Notes: generated by a model from the letters alone, not told the origin. Positions 9,247 to 18,056 are shown, counted from the stretch's first letter. The stretch is 64,000 bases of DNA from Lacrimispora xylanisolvens (GCA_017084465.1 CP070896.1:496001-560000); one strand, 5' to 3'. A program made the numbers and translations.

Positions 9247-9981
9247 TTAATTTAGTTGATTACCTTTACCCCAGGTAAGTAACTGACAGGCTATTGTACA
9301 ATCTTCAAAAACTTCCATGTCCATATTCCCCCGGTCCGGTTCCAACTCATCTAAATAAATGCCTTTTATGCAGCTGTGACCAATCTCTCTTTCTTGCTTT
9401 GCTCTATGTTCGAATACTTCTGGAAAATCAATCCTTATTTTATTCCAGTATCCCATGCCGCCTTTAACGCAGCCAATGCAGTTATTATTTGGATACCCCA
9501 GATCATACATAACAGGGCGTTTCAACCCAAGCTTATCCGCTATCCCGTGGCATTCTGCCTTTGTCAATCCCTGCTCTATCAAAGGAAACTCATGGTCATA
9601 GTCTGAAAGTGTTTCAATGACTGCATCTGCCCTGTGCTTTTCGTTTATATCATATCCCCAAATATAGGTATGGAATCCTGGGTTTTCTTTTTCCCAATCC
9701 TTACGGACTTGCTTCTTTAACCATTTGGTACAAGCTGCACCGTAAGCACCATTTATGTATTTGGTCTTGTCAATTACATCATTCACATCTGTATACCGAT
9801 CTGATTGTATTTTTTGTATTTCTCTACCCAATATCTTTTCGCAATCATGCAGAAACCGAATACTATCAGGGTGTTGATCCTCAACATGGGTATATATAAT
9901 CTGGTCAATATCATTTGACAGATAACAAGCCACAAAAGAAGATATACCGCAACTAAACCAACAAATTTTCATACCAACCAC
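9247..9981 (-). CDS. PAPS reductase/PP-loop ATPase-like phage protein
   Basis: This 244-residue protein belongs to the adenine nucleotide alpha-hydrolase fold (PAPS reductase/DndC-like). The first strand and loop read WFSCGISSFVA, a degenerate version of the usual SGGKDS PP-loop. A downstream pair of cysteines (NNNCIGC) and an aromatic GGMGYWNKIR follow the typical order. Phage members of the family are widespread but mostly uncharacterised; sulfur or nucleotide modification is possible. It is transcribed leftward between GNAT and small ORFs. The altered PP-loop makes ATP hydrolysis uncertain. Confidence 0.7.
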   Translation of the reverse strand: MVGMKICWFSCGISSFVACYLSNDIDQIIYTHVEDQHPDSIRFLHDCEKILGREIQKIQSDRYTDVNDVIDKTKYINGAYGAACTKWLKKQVRKDWEKENPGFHTYIWGYDINEKHRADAVIETLSDYDHEFPLIEQGLTKAECHGIADKLGLKRPVMYDLGYPNNNCIGCVKGGMGYWNKIRIDFPEVFEHRAKQEREIGHSCIKGIYLDELEPDRGNMDMEVFEDCTIACQLLTWGKGNQLN

Positions 9982-10117
9982 TTACCAAAATCGGTAAATG
10001 GTAATAAGGCAATCGGCTTGGATGCATTATTAAGTGCTTAGTTAGGCACAGCCACTCCGCTCTATTTCACTGTATAATTCACCATTCTAATCTTATACAA
10101 ACCTAGTCTACTAGGAT

Positions 10118-10285
10118 TTAGGTATTACTCCTTTCAATAATCTTAATTGCTTCTTCAAAAGCCAATCTGTCAACTTTGTAATGTTCTGCATCTACAGATT
10201 CTTTCTGTGCAATGCTATCTTGTTCCATAAATGCTAATGATTTAGCATATCCTCTTAACTTTTTTAATACTGTTTCACGCTTCAA
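10118..10285 (-). CDS. Small helical phage protein (55 aa)
   Basis: A TTG start (10283-10285) follows GGAG with 8 bases spacing. The product is charged and helical (MKRETVLKKL at the start). No domain is recognised. It fills most of the gap 9982-10326; the remainder (9982-10117) shows no gene. Confidence 0.5.
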   Translation of the reverse strand: MKRETVLKKLRGYAKSLAFMEQDSIAQKESVDAEHYKVDRLAFEEAIKIIERSNT

Positions 10286-10326
10286 ACATATTACTCCTTT
10301 CCTGCGTTAAACTTTGGTTTTGTTTA

Positions 10327-10602
10327 TCAACTCCACGTACAAAATTCATGTACAACCCAAAACGGTAATGTCAATAACCACAATATAGCCATGATTACCT
10401 GCAAAACACTACCTAATGCTATTTCCATCAAACAAAGAAATAAAATCGTGTATCTAAGGAATCTCTTTTTATGTTCCTTTCTCGCATGAAGTTCAAATTT
10501 AAGATCATTTAAGGGTCTAATATAAATCTGATTAAACCAATTTCCCTTTGTAATAATCTCTTTTCCACATATCTTGCATCTGGATGTTCTTGCTGTTATC
10601 AT
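10327..10602 (-). CDS. Small zinc-ribbon membrane protein
   Basis: This 91-residue protein has an N-terminal CKIC knuckle and, in the C-terminal half, one long or two short hydrophobic segments (about residues 52-84). It probably sits in the membrane with a short cytosolic head. The family is not recognised. It is in the leftward early operon between the 55-residue and 87-residue ORFs. Confidence 0.55.
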   Translation of the reverse strand: MITARTSRCKICGKEIITKGNWFNQIYIRPLNDLKFELHARKEHKKRFLRYTILFLCLMEIALGSVLQVIMAILWLLTLPFWVVHEFCTWS

Positions 10603-10624
10603 ACATTCCTCCTAAGAATCCAAG

Positions 10625-10888
10625 TTAAGAGTTTTCAATCTTCTTTCCACAATTTAAGCAGTATTTCAATTTGTACTCACTCAGAAGCTCCGAATTAAAT
10701 TCATATCCACAAGCCGGGCATTTCCCAAACGCACCGTCTTCTATGGGCTTAACTGGAATCTGCTTTTCCAAAGCACTTATAGCTATTTCAAGAGCCATTT
10801 TTTCGTTTACTGCATTTATTCCCGGTCTTGTTATGGACAAACCAAACCTCATATTTGCGAGGGTTCTTTCTGCTAAATATTCCGTCAT
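10625..10888 (-). CDS. Zinc-ribbon phage protein
   Basis: The 87-residue product has a C-terminal rubredoxin-like knuckle pair, CPACG and CLNCG, spaced by about 18 residues. The N-terminal half is helical. Similar small zinc-ribbon proteins are common in Lachnospiraceae phages. Its function is not known. Confidence 0.65.
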   Translation of the reverse strand: MTEYLAERTLANMRFGLSITRPGINAVNEKMALEIAISALEKQIPVKPIEDGAFGKCPACGYEFNSELLSEYKLKYCLNCGKKIENS

Positions 10889-10926
10889 GTTTTAACTCCT
10901 CTCTGTTCTGATTCATTAAATTCCAA

Positions 10927-11352
10927 TTAAAATTCGGCTACGATGTCCCCGCTATTATCCAAATAGATCAATTCATAATGTGGGTGACAGTTCTCTTTAT
11001 GGCAGGTCCTATCAAAGCAGATATCCAAATTCATGCTGTCATTTGAACCTACAATGACTCCTTTAATATTTCCTCTGCTTCTGGATTTTAAAATCACCTT
11101 CATTCCCATAAAAGCGAATGGTATATTACGACATTCTTTCATTCGCTCGAACTGTTCAATATCACCAAATAAATCGCATGGTCTGAATTTATGGATCAAC
11201 TTTATGCTTTTTACAAATCGCAAAAACTCAGCAAAGCTATCAAATAAATCTCCCAATTCTAAGTAGGAATTATACTTAGCTTTTCCCGGCGTTTCACCAC
11301 AAGCAGTTACCGGTCTATCATATCTTGATAAAGTAATCAAATATGTATTCAT
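10927..11352 (-). CDS. Hypothetical phage protein
   Basis: This 141-residue protein is not recognised. It has an N-terminal strand-rich part (residues 1-20), a central helix-rich part, and a C-terminal CHKENCHPHYE segment that could bind a metal. It lies in the operon between a DUF551-like protein and a zinc-ribbon protein. Confidence 0.55.
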   Translation of the reverse strand: MNTYLITLSRYDRPVTACGETPGKAKYNSYLELGDLFDSFAEFLRFVKSIKLIHKFRPCDLFGDIEQFERMKECRNIPFAFMGMKVILKSRSRGNIKGVIVGSNDSMNLDICFDRTCHKENCHPHYELIYLDNSGDIVAEF

Positions 11353-11382
11353 ATTACCCTTTCTGCCTAAGCAGGTTATGTT

Positions 11383-11703
11383 TCAACCTTTAAACGGCTC
11401 TGCAACTTCACGCCAAGCCAATATCTGATAATAAGGAATCTCCTGAAACCATTGACTTTTCCATTTACCTGACACATAAACCATTCGGATATTCTGTACG
11501 ACACCAGGCGAAATACCCTTAAATCCAGGCAAGGTTATCACTGTAGTTTCATATTCCCCGTCATATTTAGGCTGCCTTTCCTTAATTGGAATCCACCTTA
11601 AAGATTCAAGTACATCATCAAGAAGCCACACTGCTCTAAGCAATTCATCTTTGGTCATAGCCGCACGTTCTTCCCGTGTTGGCTTTTGAGTGCTTAATGT
11701 CAC
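11383..11703 (-). CDS. DUF551-like protein
   Basis: The 106-residue protein carries the pattern of DUF551: WIPIKERQPKYDGEY in the middle and AWREVAEPFK at the end. DUF551 proteins are small, common in phages, and of unknown function. It follows the helicase gene closely, with only 16 bases between. Confidence 0.7.
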   Translation of the reverse strand: MTLSTQKPTREERAAMTKDELLRAVWLLDDVLESLRWIPIKERQPKYDGEYETTVITLPGFKGISPGVVQNIRMVYVSGKWKSQWFQEIPYYQILAWREVAEPFKG

Positions 11704-11719
11704 GATACATTACCTCCTC

Positions 11720-13758
11720 TCAATCAAAAGGTATCTCGCCCTGCTCCACATTCAGGAATCCATCATCAGATTTATTCCAGCCATAGATTTTGTTTTCAGC
11801 AGGCGAATTTTTCAACCGCTTAGTTTCTATTTCGTAGTGTAGAGGAACGAAATAATCCATTGTGCCGCCGTCTCGATCCTTTGCAATTTCAATTACATTG
11901 GTGGATTCAAATAACGGATTATTATCATTCCATCCAAACATCTGCTTACCAAGCCTTTTAAAGTCATTATTAACCCTGTGAACTATCAAGGCATTGTCAA
12001 CAGCATTACCCAGATCTGCGGTACCAGAGATATCATCAAGACGGAGGAAGCCCATTGCCTTTCTTGGGTGTGCTACAAATAGCACATGAACATTGTGTTT
12101 CTTAGCAATCCGCTGCATATCCAGAATAAATGCTGTCTGCGCTTCGAATTTGTTATCAGATAGGCAAAGGATATTGAAAGCCATCAGGTTATCCAGAATC
12201 AGTAAGTCCAGTTTCTTTTCCTCAATTGCCTTTTCAAACTGTTCTGCTACCGCCCGGTAATCATTGCCGTAATCATTGTTATACAGGAAGAAATGCTGCC
12301 CTAACCATTCTGCGATTTGCTCTTTATATTTTCGAGAGACATTGTAATATCCCTCGAACTGTGTAGGTTCCGTATATCCTCTACCGGCTGCCTGCAGGTC
12401 CATCCATCTCATAAAATTCTTTGGAGCCAATTCTCCGGAGAATATTCCCACATTATTTTCAGACTCTACCGCATCCAAAGTTATCTCGGAGATGACACTT
12501 GACTTTCCAGAAGCTCTTAAGCCAGACATAACAGTCACATATCCTTTTTTAAACCGCTCAGTTTCTTGTCAATGTCAGCAATACCGCTTTTTACAAACCG
12601 TTCTTCCGGCACCTGCAGGTCTAAAATATTCCTGGCTGTAAAAAAAACCGGATTCCCCTGGACAGGAACTATGCTTTGTATTGGTCGCTGTATTACCGGT
12701 TGCCGAGAGTAGATTTTTCTCTCATACTCCTGTTGCCTTTTTTCATAAGCATCTGGCTCAAATAATTTTCTAACATCTTGCCATGTTTTGTCGGAGCAGG
12801 AATTATGGAAACAGTGAAATCCTATGGCTCCAGACCGAGTCTGAAAGATACAGGCATCTTTGCCTTTGTGATTGCTATCAAATGGACATTCGTCCAGAAT
12901 GAATTTAGTCCCGTCACTGTACCCGGCTTTTCTGTATCTTATTATGTACCGTTGTAGCCAATCTTCCAGGTCGAATTCCTTTGGATTATAGTTATTATAC
13001 TTCTGCGGCTTCTCCTCTTTTTCCGGTATCATGGCCACTAACTTTTCCAGATAAATTCTATCAGTTGGCTCCCGACTGCCCTCTGAGAGCAGATGACTGA
13101 GCCTATGCGGATTCTGTTCCGTATTGCTGCCTTTTCGAGCCATGGTCCCATATAGCTTACAGATCCGGGAAGGATTGAAATTAGTGGTATCAATTTTTAA
13201 TTCATCATCACTAAAGAACATGTCCAGTGTCGCCAAGCACTTTTTAACCAGCGTCTTATTATCCTCGTTATTAGCAATCTGTATCCGGTATAGTAGATGG
13301 ATACCGTTACCGCTTAAAGCTGTTACCGGATCATTAAATCCAAGATTTTTCATGAACACATAAATTTGATTACCACGTTCCTTTGCTTTTTGCAGCTGAA
13401 CTTCAGAACTGGAAACGCCTGCCGGCCTTTGTGGATCAACATCTATGAAAAGCCATTTATATCCCACAATATCATTGTCATTAGTTGTATTTTTGGCATT
13501 CATAACGAACTTTTCTCGCTGCTCCCGGGAATAGCATTCTTCCTTCACCTTGCCCAGGGTTATGTAAATATTACTGTCTGTAGAATTCAACTTACAAAGC
13601 TGATCAACCAATGATTCTGGAGATTTAAAGTATCCACTGTAAACTTTCCGACCATTAGCTTCCAGACACCGGACCTCAAACAATTCACCTTCTGGCTTAA
13701 TGACATTGATTGTTTTGCGTATTTCATCCGGTTCAAATAATTTCTGTCCTATTGCCAT
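11720..13758 (-). CDS. Phage primase-helicase, split by a frameshift
   Basis: Two ORFs (12535-13758 and 11720-12538) join into one protein of about 679 residues. The N-terminal part is an archaeo-eukaryotic-type primase: DxD in FIDVDP (about residue 105), SGNGIHLLY, and IDTTNFNPSR. A cysteine/histidine zinc element follows (CPFDSNH ... FHCFHNSC). The C-terminal part is a RecA-fold helicase with Walker A GLRASGKSS and Walker B LLILDN, and resembles DnaB/Twinkle. The frames meet in the T6 run 12545-12550, where adding one base gives LKKGYVTVMSGLRASGKSS without a stop. It would prime and unwind phage DNA with the initiator encoded just upstream. Confidence 0.85.
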
Positions 13759-14531
13759 GTTTCTCCCTCCACAACTTTCTCTTTTTGTTGCGATTCAGAA
13801 GGATAATTGCAATCCAAATAATCAACATAGCCCGAATTAAAGAAAGTACTTCCGTTCTGTGGTTTTCTCCATGTCTCTTTCTCCAAGTCAGCCTTGTAAC
13901 GGTTAATGGCTCTCTCCATTTGGTCATAACCGATATCAAGTAAACGCTTTTTTGCAGCATTAGAAACCTGTCCTTTTCCCCGTTTTAACGGGTAATGCTT
14001 CCACAAATTCTCAAACAGTGCATGGGACTCCTGCACGATATGTTTTTTATTTAAATCTTTATCTATATCTAAATCTATATCTATATCTGCGGAAACATTT
14101 TGCTTACATTCTGTTTCCATATTGTTATCAAATTGTATACATTTAGATTCCTCTTCTTTTTCATCAATAAAATCTATCCCTTTTTCATAATCCAAAGTAT
14201 ATGACTTGTTTTTCTTTTCATATAGTAGAGATTTTTCTTCCTGATATTGAGTGGGAACATATCTGTCTGATTGAATATAATTGTGCATTTTCCAGTGTTT
14301 AATAACAATGACACCATTATCAAATATTAAAACAAAGTGCTTAGCTACCAGTAATTTAAAATCATCTTCACTCGCTCCAATAATTCGCTGTATTCGCTTT
14401 GGATTCCCAATAAAACCATCATCATCTGCCCTCATATTCAGATGAAAATACAAACATTGGGTAGATAACGGCATATCTAAAAATGCATCACTATCTACAA
14501 TTTTCATCGTAAACATTCTTTTTTGAGCCAT
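13749..14531 (-). CDS. Phage replication initiator (DnaD-like/replisome organizer)
   Basis: The 260-residue protein has the N-terminal winged-helix of phage replisome organisers (AQKRMFTMKIVDSDAFLDMP). Its middle is a low-complexity DIDIDLDIDKDLN segment encoded by a six-unit tandem DNA repeat. A C-terminal helical domain ends in WKHYPLKRGKGQVSNAAKKR and related residues. The chosen ATG (14529-14531) follows GGAG at seven bases; the longer reading would begin at a GTG. It overlaps the primase-helicase by 10 bases. It probably binds the origin and loads the helicase. Confidence 0.75.
   Translation of the reverse strand: MAQKRMFTMKIVDSDAFLDMPLSTQCLYFHLNMRADDDGFIGNPKRIQRIIGASEDDFKLLVAKHFVLIFDNGVIVIKHWKMHNYIQSDRYVPTQYQEEKSLLYEKKNKSYTLDYEKGIDFIDEKEEESKCIQFDNNMETECKQNVSADIDIDLDIDKDLNKKHIVQESHALFENLWKHYPLKRGKGQVSNAAKKRLLDIGYDQMERAINRYKADLEKETWRKPQNGSTFFNSGYVDYLDCNYPSESQQKEKVVEGETWQ
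14053..14088. repeat. Six tandem hexamers inside the initiator gene, candidate origin
   Basis: Six copies of a W-W-A-T-C-T hexamer (AAATCT, TTATCT or ATATCT) run without a break. The block is extremely AT-rich and lies within the initiator coding sequence, where several phages (lambda-type) keep their origin. Whether it acts as the origin or only encodes the Asp-Ile linker is not decided by the sequence. Confidence 0.5.
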
Positions 14532-14533
14532 GT

Positions 14534-15007
14534 TCACACTCCATTCTCTACCTTTTTTTCAGCTTTCCTTTGAAGATATCTCAGCCTAGCATATTCTCGT
14601 TTCTTTTCAGCATTTCTCCTGTAATAATCACTTTGATACTGCTTCGTTTGTTTATAATGAGTCGTTACATATTTCCGACATCTTTTGGTATTTTTATTCG
14701 TATCATAATTAACCTTTATTTTATCCAGAATTTCTTCCCGGCGACGCTTATAATAAGATTGGTTATATTCATGTCGGTCAACGTAAGGTCTTACACCACG
14801 CTTGGCCGCCGTTTGACGGCCAATGTGATAATCTTTTCCAGCGTTCCTATGCAATTTCTCATCATTCCAGGCTTCGTAATGTTCATAATCTCGAGTATTA
14901 GATTCTGAAAAATCCTCTGCTTCCAACTGGTCATTTCTACAATCGACGTATGGACAATTAAAGCAATCAGGATAACAACATTTAGGAGGTCTTTTCTGCA
15001 TAATCAT
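14534..15007 (-). CDS. Basic Cys-rich phage protein
   Basis: The 157-residue protein has an N-terminal cysteine cluster (CCYPDCFNCPYVDC) that could form a zinc site. A very basic, Tyr- and Arg-rich helical tail (residues 75-150) may contact nucleic acid. The family is not recognised but is typical of clostridial prophage early regions. It is coupled to the nuclease gene upstream (26-base overlap) and the initiator downstream. Confidence 0.6.
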   Translation of the reverse strand: MIMQKRPPKCCYPDCFNCPYVDCRNDQLEAEDFSESNTRDYEHYEAWNDEKLHRNAGKDYHIGRQTAAKRGVRPYVDRHEYNQSYYKRRREEILDKIKVNYDTNKNTKRCRKYVTTHYKQTKQYQSDYYRRNAEKKREYARLRYLQRKAEKKVENGV

Positions 15008-15737
15008 TCACTCCTAACAGTTTCAAAATCTTCGCTCCTGATTCTTCCGGTCTACAGAAAAGAAACCTGCATCCGTATTTTTCTTCCATTGTCAGGCAGG
15101 CTTTTGCCAGCCATTCTCCGGTCGCTGCATAAGGATATTTCCTGACCTTTTTATATTTGGGCCTACCACTTCTATTGAATCCAATCATTTGATTACTATT
15201 AACCAGAATATCAAGCCGAGGATTATGCCAATGGAATAAATCATCTGTGGAAGTAACCTTGTCCTCATTTTCAATCAATATGTATAGCCGTATTTTGCTA
15301 TTCTGTGCCCTTTTAAGTCCCCGATGGAAGAATCCGTGCCTCTTAACATAAAGTGCTTGTAATGATGCTATTATGCTTTCAGATAAAGCATATTTGTAAC
15401 AAACCTCATTAATATCTTTTTCAGCAAATCGATCTGTGTCATCGTCACAAATTGCATGATATATTTCATCAGCAAGATCAAAAGAAATTCGCTCATTTTT
15501 ACAGATTTCGTAAACTTTTTCTTTAACTTCTTTTTTTGGCATTTGCTTAACTTGAATATCACCGATAAGCTCATGAATATCCTTTTTGGTATCTATACAA
15601 ACACTCTGATTCGCAGGGAGAGTGTAATCTCCGCAATATAAACAAGTGCGATTCCAATGAACTCCTACTGCCCGGAAATATTGATGCTTTAATTCATGTT
15701 TCTTCTCCTGCTGCCTGGTATCTTCAAGCAGTATCAT
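14982..15737 (-). CDS. ERCC4-like (XPF-type) nuclease
   Basis: The N-terminal motif MILLEDTRQQEKKH, the later YCGDYTLP, and CIDTKKDIHEL fit the ERCC4/XPF nuclease fold found in phages. GCRFLFCRPEESGAKILKLL at the end is the usual C-terminal helix. I choose the ATG at 15737, inside the longer ORF, because GGGGAAGTGAAG precedes it and the motif starts there. A helical insertion of about 70 residues (about residues 65-135) lies between the two halves of the fold. It is probably a branch- or flap-cutting enzyme for recombination, with the RecT and SSB genes to the right. Confidence 0.65.
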   Translation of the reverse strand: MILLEDTRQQEKKHELKHQYFRAVGVHWNRTCLYCGDYTLPANQSVCIDTKKDIHELIGDIQVKQMPKKEVKEKVYEICKNERISFDLADEIYHAICDDDTDRFAEKDINEVCYKYALSESIIASLQALYVKRHGFFHRGLKRAQNSKIRLYILIENEDKVTSTDDLFHWHNPRLDILVNSNQMIGFNRSGRPKYKKVRKYPYAATGEWLAKACLTMEEKYGCRFLFCRPEESGAKILKLLGVNDYAEKTS

Positions 15738-16119
15738 TCTCTTCACTTCCCCTCTGTTTATATATCCGCTCACTTACAAGCCATTCCTCTTCTTTCTTCT
15801 GGTCCTTAACCATGCTACGTAATTTATCAATGAATGGTTTATTGGCCTTGTCAGTATAAAATTTTGCGACTCGCTCAAGTTCAAGAGATCTATCCTTTGC
15901 AGCTCTGCGCCTGTTCCGGCTTATATGCCAACGAGTAGTGATTTTGTTACGCTCTTTGCAGTCATTCTCGAATTCAATTGCATGAAGAAAATCTTGTACT
16001 TTTTTATCTTCTGCAAACATTTCTGTACATGCTGCCTGATACTCTTTCTGACAGTTTACCAAGTAATCAAGAAAATCTTTTATCACATCGGAAGGCTTCG
16101 GTTTATTTTTCTTTTTCAT
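15724..16119 (-). CDS. Hypothetical, highly charged phage protein
   Basis: The 131-residue product is helical and very rich in Lys, Glu and Arg, with no motif I can name. It overlaps the nuclease start by 14 bases. It follows the homing endonuclease directly and is likely part of the replication block. Confidence 0.55.
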   Translation of the reverse strand: MKKKNKPKPSDVIKDFLDYLVNCQKEYQAACTEMFAEDKKVQDFLHAIEFENDCKERNKITTRWHISRNRRRAAKDRSLELERVAKFYTDKANKPFIDKLRSMVKDQKKEEEWLVSERIYKQRGSEENDTA

Positions 16120-16640
16120 CAGCAGGCCTCCTCGTCACATATTTTGAATTCAATCAAATATTTCCAAATGTAACCTCCAGAGGATTTTCTCTCTCCTCTA
16201 CATACCCGTGAAATTCCTTGGTATTTAATTCCCAACGTAGTAGCGGCCTCTTTTATACTTGTCCAGACTTTAACAAATTTTCCGTTCATATCAAATTGAA
16301 GAACCGGTGTGTTTTTTACTAATGCTCCGCAACCATAATTAGCATTGTATTTTGCTGTGCACCATTCTAAATTTTCAACCCTGTTATTAGTTTTGAATTC
16401 ATCTTTATGGTTCACGTATGGCAAACCTAATGGATTTTGAATGAAGGCTTCAGCAACCAACCTATGAATCGACACTGTTTTGGGTCTTTCGTATCTTAAA
16501 TCAACAGATAAATAGCCATTACTTTTTAAAGCAGGATTAAGAATTTTCCCAGTTATTAAATTTTTCACATTCCCTAAATTGCTAATGGAATAGAATCCCT
16601 CGTAGCCTTTTATTTCACGCCATATTTCCATGGGGTTCAC
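16119..16640 (-). CDS. HNH homing endonuclease (NUMOD4-HNH-NUMOD1)
   Basis: The 173-residue protein shows the three-part layout of free-standing homing endonucleases. A NUMOD4 DNA-binding segment comes first (MEIWREIKGYEGFYSISNLG). An HNH nuclease core follows (HRLVAEAFIQNP, NHKDEFKTNNRVENLEW). A NUMOD1 helix-turn-helix ends it (KEAATTLGIKYQGISRVCRG). It is probably a mobile gene that cuts an intact version of the site it occupies. It sits directly beside the chimeric SSB-tail gene. Confidence 0.85.
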   Translation of the reverse strand: MNPMEIWREIKGYEGFYSISNLGNVKNLITGKILNPALKSNGYLSVDLRYERPKTVSIHRLVAEAFIQNPLGLPYVNHKDEFKTNNRVENLEWCTAKYNANYGCGALVKNTPVLQFDMNGKFVKVWTSIKEAATTLGIKYQGISRVCRGERKSSGGYIWKYLIEFKICDEEAC

Positions 16641-16643
16641 TCG

Positions 16644-16916
16644 CTAGTTGAAAGGCAACCCTTCATCCTCAACACCATCTGGGATATTAACAAAATCGTT
16701 ACCAATGGCACCAGAAGTTCCTGGCGCATTTGCCGGCTGACTTCCGCCGCAAGAAGAAGCATTTTTACCATCAGCAAATTCTTGCTCTTCAACAACAACA
16801 TCTGTGGTGTAGACTTTTACTCCGTCCTTATCGGTATATGTATCTCCATTAATCGTAAGAAGATTTGCTTCACTTAATCCAACTACATACTGTAATGCCT
16901 CTCTTGTCATATCCAT
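16644..16916 (-). CDS. Chimeric gene: unknown N-terminus joined to an SSB C-terminus
   Basis: The 90-residue product joins two unrelated parts. Residues 1-27 (MTREALQYVVGLSEAN) look like the start of a separate phage protein. Residues 28-90 match the end of a single-stranded-DNA-binding protein: YTDKDGVKVYTTDVVVEEQEF, then a Gly/Asn linker, then the acidic tail DEGLPF. The first about 75 residues of the OB fold are missing. The gene has its own AGGAGG site. A deletion joining two genes at a shared TYTDK stretch would explain it. Whether the protein is made or useful is unknown. Confidence 0.6.
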   Translation of the reverse strand: MDMTREALQYVVGLSEANLLTINGDTYTDKDGVKVYTTDVVVEEQEFADGKNASSCGGSQPANAPGTSGAIGNDFVNIPDGVEDEGLPFN

Positions 16917-16930
16917 AATTCATATCCTCC

Positions 16931-17363
16931 TTAAGCCTGTTTGGCTGCTCTCAAATCAACTACTTTGCCATCTGATTCTTCTTTGATTTCTCCGGTATTT
17001 GGATCAACGGTTTCCATCGACCTTTAAATCTCCCTGCGGAGTCTGGTAGTCTTTCAAGGACATCTGTCCACGAAGCTGTTTCCCATATTCCTGGGCAAAT
17101 GTTTCACCAGTTTTCAAATCCTTACCTATTGCCATTCTGGTAGCAATTGGAGCAACCGGAGCCGTTTTGGTTTCAACGGAAACATCAACTTCTGCATCGT
17201 CACGGTCCTCATTCTGCTGCAAGGTGACCTTAACAGTGATAGCCCTCTTATTTTTCCACGGGGTATTGGGATCCTGCATATTCTCCAGAACCTTTCCCAT
17301 AGCTGCATCAAACTTCTCCTGCAGGGCACCGCCTGCGAACTCTTTTAAATTTACTTCTGCCAC
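16931..17363 (-). CDS. Replication-terminator-like phage protein, frameshift
   Basis: I choose the GTG at 17361-17363 because GGAGGA precedes it by six bases. The protein (EVNLKEFAGGAL at the start) belongs to a family often named replication terminator protein in Firmicute phages; the name is inherited, not proven. One base removed in the AAA of the coding strand (plus 17011-17013) carries the frame on to 16931, adding a 28-residue tail. Total is about 143 residues. It probably acts in early replication and is the gene just before the chimeric SSB. Confidence 0.65.
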
Positions 17364-17455
17364 GATATCTTCCTCCATAGGCACTTATTGACAAGTTACA
17401 TTTATTTCAACCCGGGTTAAAAACGTCTTATAGTTTAGGGACTTTGCGGTCCCAT

Positions 17456-18004
17456 CTATCTGTAATTTCTCAACATTATTTTCATCTTTTTAAGTATTCT
17501 TTTTTCTACTCGGCTTACATACGATTGAGAAATTCCGAATCGTTCAGCAACCTCATGTTGCTTATAACGCCGCACCTCTCCTATGCCGTAGAGCAAGCAG
17601 ATTATTTTACATTCCCTATCCGGAAGAGAATCTAATGTTTTATAAAGTTTAATAACCTGTTCTTCTTTTTCTACATTGTTAAACGAATCATCTTCATATT
17701 CCAAAAGATCTTCTATTGTTAATTGATTACCCTCTTGATCACAATGAACTATTGTTTCAAGAGATATATTTGAAGAATATCTTTTGATTTTACGAATATA
17801 CATCAAAATATCATTGTGAATCACCCTTGTAGCATATGTAGCAAAGTTGATACCTTTTTCAATATCAAAGTTGTCAGCTGCTTTAATTAATCCAATCATC
17901 GCTATAGATTCATAGTCTTCTTCAAAGCTGAACTTCTGCGCTACGGAAATAGCCAATCTTATATTATTCGTGATTAATTTTTCGCGGCGCTCGACAGGGC
18001 TCAT
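17456..18004 (-). CDS. Sigma-70 family factor, sporulation-sigma-like
   Basis: The 182-residue protein has sigma region 2 (NNIRLAISVAQKFSFEEDYE, IAMIGLIKAADNFD, YATRVIHNDILMYIRK) and region 4 with a helix-turn-helix (HEVAERFGISQSYVSRVEKR). It most resembles late sporulation sigmas of the SigK/SigE type. The frame stays open upstream of the ATG at 18002-18004 without a clear start, so the real N-terminus may be a little longer. It would redirect host RNA polymerase to phage or sporulation-type promoters. It lies just downstream of the radical SAM gene. Confidence 0.8.
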   Translation of the reverse strand: MSPVERREKLITNNIRLAISVAQKFSFEEDYESIAMIGLIKAADNFDIEKGINFATYATRVIHNDILMYIRKIKRYSSNISLETIVHCDQEGNQLTIEDLLEYEDDSFNNVEKEEQVIKLYKTLDSLPDRECKIICLLYGIGEVRRYKQHEVAERFGISQSYVSRVEKRILKKMKIMLRNYR

Positions 18005-18056
18005 AGAACATAATATTTCAATTGAATTTTCAGCTTTTGAAAACTTAGGGATTGCT

